64,000 nt of DNA, taken from assembly GCF_028471945.1 (NCBI RefSeq), contig NZ_CP110128.1, positions 1,166,501 to 1,230,500 on the forward strand, read 5' to 3'. Each line of letters opens with the position of its first letter. Positions within the stretch are counted from its first letter, which is position 1. A program made the translations under genes and the position numbers. Shown here piece after piece: positions 28,561 through 37,800 of the stretch. The notes under the pieces are model-generated. The model searched no databases. It was not told the origin of the DNA and saw nothing but the letters and a program-made list of their open reading frames with translations. The stretch comes from Pseudomonas sp. WJP1 (GTDB taxonomy: Bacteria; Pseudomonadota; Gammaproteobacteria; Pseudomonadales; Pseudomonadaceae).

Positions 28561-28703
28561 GATGTCAAAAACACAGTCAATCGTCAGTTTGTAACCCCAG
28601 CTTTTAAACCTTTTGCCTTTTATGTGTTCTAGTTATCACTCGGCAGTTTGCGATGTGGGTTGTGTGCCACTAGACTGCCATTACTGATACCGAGCATGCA
28701 CCT

Positions 28704-29009
28704 ATGCGTATAGACGGCGTTTCCTCTCAGTCCTATCCCATCAAGCGCAAGCCTCGCAACGGCCAGCGGGTGGAAGACGAGCCCGTCGATATCGAAGGCG
28801 AGCTGGAATTTGCGACCGAAGAACAACTGGCTGCCCGTGCCGCCAAAGCCGCTGCGCAAAAGCTGAGCAATCTTCCCGCCCGTCAGCAGGACATGCTTTA
28901 TCACCGCGCGATGAGCAAAAGCGTGGCAATGGCGCTGGCCAGTTACCTGAGCACCGCCAGTTTCGTCGATTGGGATGCGCAAGTGCTGGGCCTCGACCTG
29001 TACATCTGA
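28704..29009 (+). CDS. Conserved hypothetical protein upstream of the DUF72 gene
   Basis: A 101-residue soluble protein (MRIDGVSSQSYPIKRKPRNG). The N-terminus is basic and probably disordered, the middle is Ala-rich helix (EEQLAARAAKAAAQKLSNLP), and the C-terminus ends WDAQVLGLDLYI. I do not recognise the family. Its stop overlaps the start of the DUF72 gene (TGATG), so the two are translationally coupled and probably act together. Confidence 0.72.
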   Translation: MRIDGVSSQSYPIKRKPRNGQRVEDEPVDIEGELEFATEEQLAARAAKAAAQKLSNLPARQQDMLYHRAMSKSVAMALASYLSTASFVDWDAQVLGLDLYI

Positions 29010-29866
29010 TGTTGCCTTACTACCTCGGTTGCCCGTCCTGGAGCGAAAACGCCTGGCGTGATTACCTGTACCCGCCAGCGTCCAAACCCGCCGATTTTCT
29101 AAGTCTCTATTCCCAAGTGTTCAACGCCGTGGAAGGCAATACGACCTTCTACGCCAGTCCCTCTGCCAGGACCGTGCAGCGTTGGGCCGAGGTCATGCCC
29201 GCACACTTTCGCTTCACCGCCAAGTTCCCCCGGGAGATCAGCCACGGCGGTGACCTGCGCGAACAACTGACCGCCGCCGACACCTTCACCCGATTGCTCA
29301 GCCCGCTGGGCGAGCGGGTAGCGCCGTTGTGGTTGCAATTATCCAAGGGCTTTACGCCACAACGCCTGCCCGAGCTGGCCGGATTCATCGATGCGCTGCA
29401 GCGGCCACTGGCGGTGGAAGTGCGGCATGACGACTTCTTCGCCAAGGGCGAGAACGAGCGGATGCTCAATCGCCTGTTGCTCGATCGGGGTGTCGAGCGC
29501 ATCTGTCTTGATCCCCGTGCCTTGTTCAGCTGTATCTCGACCGAGCCCTCGGTGCTGCACGCCCAATCGAAGAAACCCCGTGTGCCGCCGCGCCCGGCAG
29601 CGTTCACGCAGTTCCCGCAGGTGCGTTTCATCGGTCATCCGCAGCTTGAGGCCAATGAACCCTTTCTGGTGCCGTGGGTGGAGAAAATCGCCCTGTGGAT
29701 CGAAGAGGGGCGTACGCCCTACATCTTCCTGCACACCGCCGACAATGTGCTCGCGGCGAAACTGGCACAACGTTTTCACGCGCACCTGATGCTGCGTCTG
29801 CCTGGCTTGCCGGCGCTGCCTGAGCTATACAGAGAGCCCGCGGCGGAGCAACTTGGCTTGCTCTGA
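29009..29866 (+). CDS. DUF72 family protein (YecE-like)
   Basis: A 285-residue TIM-barrel-like protein of the DUF72/YecE family. The start ATG at 29009 overlaps the upstream stop and gives MLPYYLGCPSWSENAWRDYL, matching the family opening (G-x-x-x-W). Other marks are NAVEGNTTFYASPSARTVQRW, FRFTAKFPREISH and YIFLHTADN near the end. The biochemical role of the family is not established. The chain is typical in length and shows no disruption. Confidence 0.85.
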   Translation: MLPYYLGCPSWSENAWRDYLYPPASKPADFLSLYSQVFNAVEGNTTFYASPSARTVQRWAEVMPAHFRFTAKFPREISHGGDLREQLTAADTFTRLLSPLGERVAPLWLQLSKGFTPQRLPELAGFIDALQRPLAVEVRHDDFFAKGENERMLNRLLLDRGVERICLDPRALFSCISTEPSVLHAQSKKPRVPPRPAAFTQFPQVRFIGHPQLEANEPFLVPWVEKIALWIEEGRTPYIFLHTADNVLAAKLAQRFHAHLMLRLPGLPALPELYREPAAEQLGLL

Positions 29867-29899
29867 AGCGGACTCGTTTCCCTTCAGAGGAGCCTGCCA

Positions 29900-30721
29900 A
29901 TGGCTGCGCAAACCCTTCGAGCCCAAGCGTTCAGAGCCTTGCACGAACGCGACGGGGCCTTTGTGATTCCCAATCCGTGGGATGCCGGTTCGGCAAAGAT
30001 GCTCGCCAGCCTGGGTTTCGAGGCGCTGGCGACCACCAGCGCCGGTTACGCTTTTTCCCAGGGCCGCCCCGATGGCGGCCTGACGCTGGACGACACCCTG
30101 GCCAACGTCCGGGCGATTGTCGCCGCCACCGACCTGCCGGTAGCGGTCGATCTGGAAAACGGCTTTGCCGATGATCCCGCCGAATGCGCGCAAAGCATTC
30201 GGGCGGCCGCGGCCGCCGGTGCCGTTGGCGGTTCGATCGAAGATTTCACGGGCCGTCCGGACGCTCCGATTTATTGCTTCGAACATGCCGTGGCGCGTAT
30301 CGAGGCCGCCGTCGCTGCCGCCCGCAGTTTGCCTTTCGCGTTCACGCTGACCGCCCGGGCCGAGAACTATCTGCATGGCAATCCGGATCTGGCCGACACG
30401 ATCCGTCGCTTGCAGGCGTTCGCCGAAGCCGGTGCCGACGTGTTGTATGCGCCAGGGTTGCGCAGTGCTGAAGAGGTATTGGCAGTGGTTCGCGCCGTGG
30501 CGCCGAAACCGGTCAACGTGTTGATGTCCGGCGGTTTGAAGCTGACGGTCGAGCAATTGAGTGAAATGGGCGTCAAGCGCATCAGTGTCGGCTCGGCGCT
30601 GGCCTTGGCGGCGCTGGGCGAGTTCTACCGCGCCGCCGAGGAAATCAAGACGGCGGGCACGTTCGGCTTCACGTCGCGATCCATGCCGTACGCCCAGGCC
30701 AATCAGTTTTTCAAAGGCTGA
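29900..30721 (+). CDS. Isocitrate lyase / PEP mutase superfamily enzyme
   Basis: A 273-residue TIM-barrel enzyme. It carries FVIPNPWDAGSAKMLASLGF (metal/phosphate loop region), TTSAGYAFSQGRPDG, VAVDLENGFADDP with Mg-binding acids, and GGSIEDFTG. The family covers PEP mutase, phosphonopyruvate hydrolase, oxaloacetate decarboxylase and methylisocitrate lyase; the absence of the K-K-C-G-H catalytic motif of lyases argues against isocitrate or methylisocitrate lyase. The substrate cannot be told. The next gene begins 3 bp after the stop, so the two are co-transcribed. Confidence 0.83.
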   Translation: MAAQTLRAQAFRALHERDGAFVIPNPWDAGSAKMLASLGFEALATTSAGYAFSQGRPDGGLTLDDTLANVRAIVAATDLPVAVDLENGFADDPAECAQSIRAAAAAGAVGGSIEDFTGRPDAPIYCFEHAVARIEAAVAAARSLPFAFTLTARAENYLHGNPDLADTIRRLQAFAEAGADVLYAPGLRSAEEVLAVVRAVAPKPVNVLMSGGLKLTVEQLSEMGVKRISVGSALALAALGEFYRAAEEIKTAGTFGFTSRSMPYAQANQFFKG

Positions 30722-30723
30722 CG

Positions 30724-31419
30724 GTGCGATTTCGCGGGTGGCTGCTGCTGATGCTGTTGATCATCACGGCAGCTGGAGTGGGCGTCTGGCGTGGCTGGAT
30801 TTCGCTGCCGCCGCAGTGGAATCCCTGGGCGCCGCTGGACGTCAAGGCCGAGCCCAACCTGCTGACCCGCTACAAGCTGATGCGACTGCGCGCTGATGCG
30901 CAGCTGTGCGACCAGGCGTTGAGCAGCTCCGGATTGCGCGTGAGTCATCAGGCCGACAGTCCGGACGCCAAATGCCCGCTGACCACTGCCCTGCGTGTCC
31001 AGGGCAGTGACGTGGCCCTGAGCAGCAGTTTCCTCGCCAGTTGCCGGCTTGCTGTGGCATTTGCCCTGTTCGAGCATCACGCGCTGCAACCGGCGGCGCA
31101 GGCGGTGTACGGGCAAGCGGTCACGCGGGTCGATCACCTCGGCAGCTTTGCCTGCCGCAATGTCTACGGTCGCGAGAATGGCAGGCTTAGCCAGCATGCG
31201 TCGGCCGATGCGCTGGATATCGCCGGTTTTCGCCTGGCTGACGGCCGAACCATCAGCGTGCTCAAGGATTGGCCGAAGGATAATCAGGATGCCAGGTTTT
31301 TACGGCAGGTCCGCGATGGCGCCTGCGGCCTGTTCAGCGTGGTGTTGAGCCCCGATTACAACGCCGCCCATCGCAATCACTTTCATCTGGATGTCGGGCC
31401 GTCGTGGGTCTGTCGCTGA
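30724..31419 (+). CDS. Extensin-like C-terminal domain protein, membrane anchored
   Basis: A 231-residue protein with GTG start at 30724, 3 bp after the upstream gene. An N-terminal membrane anchor (WLLLMLLIITAAGVGVW) is followed by the bacterial extensin-like domain (PF06904 type): LRADAQLCDQAL, CPLTTALRVQGS, SQHASADALDIAGF and AAHRNHFHLDVG. The His/Asp pattern (H-x-x-x-x-x-D ... H-x-H) resembles LAS/VanY-type zinc peptidases, so a cell-wall hydrolase role facing the periplasm is plausible but not shown. Four or more Cys probably form disulfides. Confidence 0.82.
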   Translation: MRFRGWLLLMLLIITAAGVGVWRGWISLPPQWNPWAPLDVKAEPNLLTRYKLMRLRADAQLCDQALSSSGLRVSHQADSPDAKCPLTTALRVQGSDVALSSSFLASCRLAVAFALFEHHALQPAAQAVYGQAVTRVDHLGSFACRNVYGRENGRLSQHASADALDIAGFRLADGRTISVLKDWPKDNQDARFLRQVRDGACGLFSVVLSPDYNAAHRNHFHLDVGPSWVCR

Positions 31420-31422
31420 GTT

Positions 31423-32043
31423 TTATGCGGCGAGGCGCAGGTTCTGCAGGATGATCGGGCGTGCCCAACCGTTATCGAAATCGAGTTGTTTCTGTTGTTC
31501 CACCAATTCTTCAGGCGAGAACGGCGGGAACGGCTTGTCCAGCAGGTCGAGTTCGAACTCGGCGATCGGCAAGCGCAGCGGACGCGGTTGTGGCGCCGGT
31601 CCGGCTTCTGGCAACGGCTGGCCGGCGGTGAGCACGATCGGACGCACCCAGCCCCTCTCGAAGTCCTGCTGTTGCTGCTGGGCAACGATCTCTTCGGCGG
31701 GGAACGGCGGGAATGGTTTGTCGGCCAGGTCCAGTTCGAACTCGGCAATCGGCAGGAACAGCGGCTCGGGCGGGCGAACTTCGTTGTCCTTCACGTCGCA
31801 TTCGCGCTGGGCAACGATGTGCGCCAGCAGGTCGCTGCCAACGGTGGGTTCAACCGGGCTTTGCAGGTCGACCGGTGGAAAATTCAGCGATTGCGGCAAC
31901 ACGTCACCCGACTGTTCGGCCAGTGCACGGGCAAAGAAATCCTGCCAGATGTGACTGACGCCGCTCAGGGCCTGGGTGTTTCGCAGGTTGTAATCGCCGT
32001 AGGGCGAGATAAAACCTGTGATTGTGGGTTGAATGTCTGACAT
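31423..32043 (-). CDS. Hypothetical protein with two 42-residue repeats
   Basis: A 206-residue soluble acidic protein without signal peptide. Residues 97-138 and 158-199 are two copies of one module; 31 of 42 positions are identical. The shared core reads LPIAEFELDL, DKPFPPF, EE-V-QQ, DF-GW-RPI. The two copies lie at 31630-31755 and 31447-31572 on the DNA. The N-terminal 90 residues (ITGFISPYGDYNLRNTQALS) carry no repeat. I do not recognise a family. The gene converges with the extensin-like gene (3 bp between stops) and is divergent from rsmJ. Confidence 0.75.
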   Translation of the reverse strand: MSDIQPTITGFISPYGDYNLRNTQALSGVSHIWQDFFARALAEQSGDVLPQSLNFPPVDLQSPVEPTVGSDLLAHIVAQRECDVKDNEVRPPEPLFLPIAEFELDLADKPFPPFPAEEIVAQQQQQDFERGWVRPIVLTAGQPLPEAGPAPQPRPLRLPIAEFELDLLDKPFPPFSPEELVEQQKQLDFDNGWARPIILQNLRLAA

Positions 32044-32135
32044 TTCTCTCGGTCGACGCTCAGCTCTGGCAAAATGCTCGATAGTTTTGTTATCGGCCGT
32101 TTTTGCCGATCATTAATTTTTTGAGCGTGTTTCCG

Positions 32136-32918
32136 ATGATTGATCAACCTGCGGCCTGCCGCATCCATGTCGAGGCGCTGAGCGCGGCCTTCGAGCCCCA
32201 GGCCGAGCAATGGGCCGAGCGTCTGGGCCTGCCGCTGCAAGTGGCGGATGGCGAGTTCGCGTTGCAGGTGGGTGACCAGGGTTTGCAGCTGCAACAGCTG
32301 GGGCCGGATGCGCCCGGTCCGGTGCGGGTCGATTTCGTCGAGGGTGGCGCGGCGCATCGCCGGTTGTATGGTGGCGGCAGCGGGCAGATGATCGCCAAGG
32401 CCGTGGGCATCGCCCAAGGTGTGCGACCGCGTGTGCTGGATGCCACTGCGGGGCTGGGCAAGGATGCGTTCGTGCTGGCTAGCCTCGGCTGCGAGATGAG
32501 CCTGATCGAGCGTCAGCCATTGATCGGTGCCTTGCTCGAGGATGGCTTGGCCCGGGGCGCGGAAGATTTCGACGTAGCACCCATCGTGGCGCGTATGCGC
32601 TTGCTCAAGGGCAACTCGATCGAGGTGATGCGCAATTGGGAAGGCGAGCCGCCGCAGGTGATCTACCTCGACCCGATGTTCCCCCATCGCGAGAAAACCG
32701 CGTTGGTGAAAAAGGAAATGCGCCTGTTCCGCCCGCTGGTGGGGGATGATCCGGATGCGCCGGCATTGCTCGCCGCGGCATTGGCTTTGGCCAGCCACCG
32801 GGTGGTGGTTAAACGTCCGCGCAAGGCGCCGTGCATTGAGGGGCCCAAGCCTAGCCATGCGCTGGATGGCAAATCCAGTCGGTATGACATTTATCCGAAG
32901 AAAGCGCTGAAGCCTTAA
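32136..32918 (+). CDS. rsmJ: 16S rRNA (guanine1516-N2)-methyltransferase RsmJ
   Basis: A 260-residue SAM-dependent rRNA methyltransferase. I start it at the ATG at 32136 ([15 protein letters not shown]); earlier in-frame TTG/GTG codons lack a good ribosome-binding site. Marks are [34 protein letters not shown] (SAM loop), [15 protein letters not shown] and the catalytic [20 protein letters not shown]. It modifies G1516 in the 3' minor domain of 16S rRNA. It is monocistronic, followed by a REPIN. Confidence 0.93.
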   Translation: MIDQPAACRIHVEALSAAFEPQAEQWAERLGLPLQVADGEFALQVGDQGLQLQQLGPDAPGPVRVDFVEGGAAHRRLYGGGSGQMIAKAVGIAQGVRPRVLDATAGLGKDAFVLASLGCEMSLIERQPLIGALLEDGLARGAEDFDVAPIVARMRLLKGNSIEVMRNWEGEPPQVIYLDPMFPHREKTALVKKEMRLFRPLVGDDPDAPALLAAALALASHRVVVKRPRKAPCIEGPKPSHALDGKSSRYDIYPKKALKP

Positions 32919-32930
32919 GACCGAGTCGCC

Positions 32931-33026
32931 TGCATCGCGGGCAAGCCACGCTCCCACAGGATTTGTGTAGAACACAATTTCTGAGAACACCCCGGACACT
33001 GTGGGAGCGGGCTTGCCCGCGATAGC
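32931..33026. repeat. REPIN, compact outward type, GCGGGCAAGCC class
   Basis: Arms catcgcgggcaagccacgct and agcgggcttgcccgcgatag, with cccacagg...ctgtggga in the centre. It lies between the convergent rsmJ and mexL-like genes. Confidence 0.9.
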
Positions 33027-33056
33027 GTCAGATCAGCCAACCAATATCTGTCAGGC

Positions 33057-33695
33057 CTACTCCGGCCGATAAGCCCGCATAAACAACCCCACCACTTCCC
33101 GCACATGGCTCTCCGCCGCTTCCCCGGTCAGCGGTTCGCCGCAGCCATACAACAACCGGAAATTCGCCGCCCCCTTGAGCAGGCAAAAAAAGTGTTCCGC
33201 CGCATTACGCGGTTTGTCGATACACAACACGCCACTCTGATCGACTTTGCTCAGCAACCGCTCCATGCCGTGCAGCATGCGCTGTGGCCCGGCTTCGAAG
33301 AAGATCAGCGAGAGTTTCGGGTCCTGGCTGCCCAGGGCCATGATCAATCGATGCAAGTTCACCGACTCATCGCTGTTGATCAACTGGTGAAAGCCGCGGG
33401 CGATGTTCAGCAGCACGGTTTCCACTGCCACGCCTTCCGGCAATTCAAAGAACAGCGACGGCAATTGCTCTTCGCACTTGGCCACCACGGCAGCGGAGAA
33501 CAGCGTCTCCTTGTCGTTGAAGTGGCTGTAGACCGTGAGCTTCGATACGCCGGCCTGCGCGGCGACAGCATCCATGCTGGTGTTGGCATATCCCTTGGTC
33601 AGAAACAGCGTTTTCGCTGCATCGAGGATCGCCTGGCGCTTGGCCAGATCCTTGGGGCGGCCTGGGCCATTGGGTGCTGAAAGATTGTTCGGCAT
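33057..33695 (-). CDS. mexL: TetR-family repressor of the adjacent RND pump (MexL-like)
   Basis: A 212-residue TetR regulator divergent from the efflux genes. The helix-turn-helix covers about residues 18-65 (RQAILDAAKTLFLTKGYANT, then AGVSKLTVYSHFNDKETLFS), with a conserved C-terminal AcrR-like domain. Its length equals P. aeruginosa MexL as I recall it, and the position next to rsmJ and a two-gene RND pump is the same. MexL represses mexJK. A 14-bp palindrome in the 93-bp intergenic region overlaps the pump promoter and is the likely operator. Confidence 0.8.
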   Translation of the reverse strand: MPNNLSAPNGPGRPKDLAKRQAILDAAKTLFLTKGYANTSMDAVAAQAGVSKLTVYSHFNDKETLFSAAVVAKCEEQLPSLFFELPEGVAVETVLLNIARGFHQLINSDESVNLHRLIMALGSQDPKLSLIFFEAGPQRMLHGMERLLSKVDQSGVLCIDKPRNAAEHFFCLLKGAANFRLLYGCGEPLTGEAAESHVREVVGLFMRAYRPE

Positions 33696-33723
33696 ATTCG
33701 CTTTTATTACTGGACTGGTGAGT

Positions 33724-33754
33724 TTGCTATTAATAACATACTCGTCAGTATAAT
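33724..33754 (+). promoter_or_regulatory. mexJK promoter with overlapping TetR-type operator
   Basis: A perfect -10 (tataat, 33749-33754) has a candidate -35 (ttgcta, 33724-33729) at a long 19-bp spacing. The palindrome atact-cgtc-agtat (33738-33751) lies across the spacer and the -10, where bound repressor would block polymerase. Confidence 0.65.
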
Positions 33755-33788
33755 TATTCCAAGCACCATTGGCGAAAGGTCCTTCACC

Positions 33789-34889
33789 ATGTTCCGCTAT
33801 GCCTTGCCCCTCGCGTTGCCAGTCACCCTGGCGTTTTTATTGACCGCGTGCGGTCACGAAGAGGCGCCTGTCGTCAGCATTCGACCGGCCATGGTGGTTC
33901 AGCCAGAGCCTTCGACCCAGGCGATGGAAAGTTACCCTGGTGAAGTTCGCGCCCGCTTTGAACCGGACCTGGCGTTCCGCATTGGCGGGAAAGTCAGCCG
34001 ACGACTGGTCGACGAAGGGCAGCGGGTCAAGGCCGATCAACCGCTGGCGGAACTCGATCCCCAGGACGTGCGCCTGCAACTGGAGGCCACCCGCGCCCAG
34101 GTCGCGGCCGCCGAAGCCAATCTGAACATGGTGCGCGCCGAACGTGATCGCTATAAGACGCTGATGGAGCGCCAGCTGGTCAGCCGCTCGCAGTACGACA
34201 ATCACGAAAACCTGTACCGGTCCGGTGAAGCGCGTCTTAAACAGATCAAGGCCGAGTTCAACGTCTCCACCAATCAGGCCAGTTACGCGGTGCTGCGGGC
34301 GCCGCAGGATGGCGTAGTCGCCAAGCGAGCGGTGGAAGTCGGGCAAGTGGTCGCGGCCGGGCAAACGGTGTTTACCCTGGCCACCGATGGCGAACGTGAA
34401 GTGTTGATCAGCCTGCCGGAGGCAAGCTTCGGCCGCTTCAAGGTCGGCCAACCGGTTTCGGTCGAACTCTGGACGCAACCGGATCAGCGCTTCGCCGGAC
34501 ACATCCGCGAACTGTCGCCGGCTGCCGATCCAAAGTCGCGCACCTTCGCTGCGCGTATCGCCTTCAATGCGGGCAAGGTGCCGGTCGAGCTCGGCCAGAG
34601 CGCCCGTGTCTTCGTGCAGTCCGCCCAAGCTGTTCCGTTGTCAGTGCCACTGTCGGCGCTGACCGCGGAAAACGGCGTGACCTATGTCTGGGTGGTCAGC
34701 GCCAACAACACCTTGAAGAAGACCCCGGTACGGGTCGGCGCCTTCGGTGAGAAAACCGTGCCGGTCCTTGAAGGTCTCAATGCCAGCGACTGGGTGGTGG
34801 CCGCCGGTGTCCATGTGCTACTCGACGGGCAATCCGTGCGCCCGGTGGATCGCTCCAACCGCGTGGTCAATCTGGCGGACAAGGAGTAA
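33789..34889 (+). CDS. mexJ: RND efflux periplasmic adaptor lipoprotein (MexJ-like)
   Basis: A 366-residue membrane-fusion protein. A lipoprotein signal ends FLLTAC (Cys about 21). The lipoyl/barrel-sandwich halves flank an alpha-hairpin: RARFEPDLAFRIGGKVSRRL at the start, LRAPQDGVVAKRAVEVGQVV in the second half. It bridges the inner-membrane pump to an outer-membrane channel; no channel gene is present here, so as in P. aeruginosa MexJK an OprM/OpmH-type protein would be supplied from elsewhere. The pump gene starts 6 bp downstream. Confidence 0.85.
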   Translation: MFRYALPLALPVTLAFLLTACGHEEAPVVSIRPAMVVQPEPSTQAMESYPGEVRARFEPDLAFRIGGKVSRRLVDEGQRVKADQPLAELDPQDVRLQLEATRAQVAAAEANLNMVRAERDRYKTLMERQLVSRSQYDNHENLYRSGEARLKQIKAEFNVSTNQASYAVLRAPQDGVVAKRAVEVGQVVAAGQTVFTLATDGEREVLISLPEASFGRFKVGQPVSVELWTQPDQRFAGHIRELSPAADPKSRTFAARIAFNAGKVPVELGQSARVFVQSAQAVPLSVPLSALTAENGVTYVWVVSANNTLKKTPVRVGAFGEKTVPVLEGLNASDWVVAAGVHVLLDGQSVRPVDRSNRVVNLADKE

Positions 34890-34895
34890 TCCCCG

Positions 34896-37800
34896 ATGGG
34901 TTTCAATCTTTCCGCCTGGGCGCTGCGCAATCGCCAGATCGTCTTGTTCCTGATGCTCTTGCTGGCGATCGTCGGCGCTCTGTCCTACACCAAGCTGGGG
35001 CAAAGCGAGGACCCGCCGTTTACCTTCAAGGCCATGGTGATCCGTACCAACTGGCCAGGGGCGACCGCACAGGAAGTCTCGCGCCAGGTCACCGAACGCA
35101 TTGAAAAGAAGCTGATGGAAACCGGCGAGTACGAGCGCATCGTGTCGTTCTCCCGCCCGGGTGAATCCCAGGTGACGTTCATCGCCCGTGACTCCATGCA
35201 CTCGGTGGATATACCGGAGCTCTGGTATCAGGTGCGCAAGAAGGTCAGCGACATCCGCCACACTTTGCCGCCGGGTATTCAGGGGCCGTTTTTCAACGAT
35301 GAATTCGGTACCACCTTCGGCAACATCTACGCGCTGACCGGCGAGGGTTTCGACTACGCCGTGCTCAAGGACTACGCCGACCGCATCCAGATCCAGCTGC
35401 AGCGGGTCAAGGATGTGGGCAAGGTCGACTTGCTCGGCTTACAGGACGAAAAGATCTGGATCGAACTGTCCAACGTAAAGCTCGCCACCCTCGGATTGCC
35501 GTTGGCGGCGGTGCAGCAAGCCCTGGAAGAACAGAATGCGGTGTCCACCGCCGGCTTCTTCGAAACCACCAGTGAGCGATTGCAGCTACGGGTCTCGGGG
35601 AATTTTCAGACGGTCGATGAGATCAAGAACTTCCCGATCCGCGTCGGCGATCGTACGTTCCGCATCTCCGATGTCGCCGACGTGCGCCGCGGTTTCAACG
35701 ATCCACCGGCACCGCGCATGCGTTTCATGGGTGAAGACGCCATCGGCCTGGCCGTGGCCATGAAGGACGGTGGTGACATTCTAGTGCTGGGCAAGGCCCT
35801 GGAAATCGAGTTTGCCCGCATCCAGAAGAATCTCCCGGCCGGCATGCAGCTGCGCAAGGTCTCCGACCAGCCGGCCGCGGTGAAAACCGGGGTTGGCGAG
35901 TTCGTCCAGGTGTTGGTCGAAGCGCTGGCCATCGTGCTGTTGGTGAGTTTTTTCTCCCTCGGCGTGCGCACCGGCATGGTGGTGGCCCTGGCCATTCCGC
36001 TGGTGCTGGCGATGACCTTCGCCTGCATGTATTACCTGGGGATTGGCCTGCACAAGATCTCCCTCGGCGCCCTGGTGCTGGCGCTGGGCTTGCTGGTGGA
36101 CGACGCCATCATCGCCGTGGAAATGATGGCGATCAAAATGGAGCAGGGCTTCGACCGTATCAAGGCGGCGAGCTATGCCTGGACCAGCACCGCCTTCCCG
36201 ATGCTCACCGGCACGCTGATCACCGCCGCCGGTTTCCTGCCGATCGCTACCGCGCAATCGGGCACCGGTGAATACACCCGTTCGATCTTCGAAGTGGTGA
36301 CTATTGCCCTGCTGGCGTCCTGGGTGGCGGCGGTGCTCTTCGTGCCTTACCTGGGGGAAAAACTCCTGCCGGACCTGGCGAAGATTCACGCGGCCAAACA
36401 CGGCGCGGATCAACCCGACCCTTATGGCACGCCGTTTTACCAGCGCGTCAGGCGTCTGGTGGAGTGGTGTGTGCGCTGGCGTAAAACCGTGATCACGGCA
36501 ACGGTGGTGCTGTTCATTGCTTCCATCGTGCTGTTCCGTTTTGTGCCCCAGCAATTTTTCCCGGCGTCGGGCCGGCTGGAGTTGATGGTCGACCTGAAGC
36601 TGGCCGAAGGCGCGTCCCTGAGCAATACGGCCGAGGAGGTCAAGCGCCTCGAAGCGTTGCTCAAGGACAAGGCCGGGATCGACAACTACGTGGCCTACGT
36701 CGGCACCGGCTCGCCACGTTTTTACCTGCCCCTGGATCAACAATTGCCGGCGGCGAGCTTCGCCCAGTTCGTCGTCCTGGCGAAAACCATCGAAGAGCGC
36801 GAATCCCTGCGCACCTGGTTGATCACCACCCTCAACGAACAATTCCCGGCGTTGCGCTCGCGGGTCACACGCCTGGAAAACGGCCCGCCGGTTGGCTATC
36901 CGGTGCAGTTCCGGGTCACCGGCGAGCACATCGAGGAGGTCCGCGCACTGGCCCGCAAAGTCGCGGCCAAGGTGCGCGAAAACCCCCATGTGGTCAACGT
37001 CCACCTGGATTGGGAAGAACCGAGCAAAGTGGTGTACTTGAACATCGACCAAGACCGTGCACGGGCACTGGGGGTGAGCACGGCGAACCTGTCGAAGTTT
37101 TTGCAGAGCTCGCTGACCGGTTCCAGCGTCAGCCAGTACCGCGAAGACAACGAGTTGATCGAGATCCTGTTGCGCGGCACCTTGCATGAGCGCACCGAGC
37201 TGTCGTTGCTGCCAAGCCTGGCGGTGCCGACCGACAACGGTCGCAGCGTCGCCCTGTCGCAGATCGCGACCCTGGAATACGGCTTTGAAGAAGGCGTGAT
37301 CTGGCACCGCAATCGCCTGCCCAACGTGACGGTTCGCGCCGACATCTATGGCAAGGAACAACCGGCAACCCTGGTGCAGCAGATCATGCCGACCCTTGAT
37401 CCGATCCGCGCTGAACTGCCTGACGGCTATTTGCTGGATGTCGGCGGTACGGTCGAGGATTCGGCGCGCGGGCAGAACTCGGTGAAGGCGGGGGTGCCGT
37501 TGTTCATCGTGGTGGTGTTGACGTTGCTGATGCTGCAGTTGCGCAGTTTCTCGCGCACGGTGATGGTGTTTCTGACGGCGCCTTTGGGGTTGATCGGGGT
37601 GACGCTGTTTCTGATGGTCTTCCGCCAGCCATTTGGCTTTGTCGCCATGCTCGGGACCATCGCGTTGTCGGGCATGATCATGCGCAACTCGGTGATCCTG
37701 GTGGATCAGATCGAGCAGGATATCGCCGCTGGGCTCAAGCCATGGCAAGCGATCATCGAAGCCACGGTCCGCCGCTTCCGGCCGATTGTGTTGACGGCGC

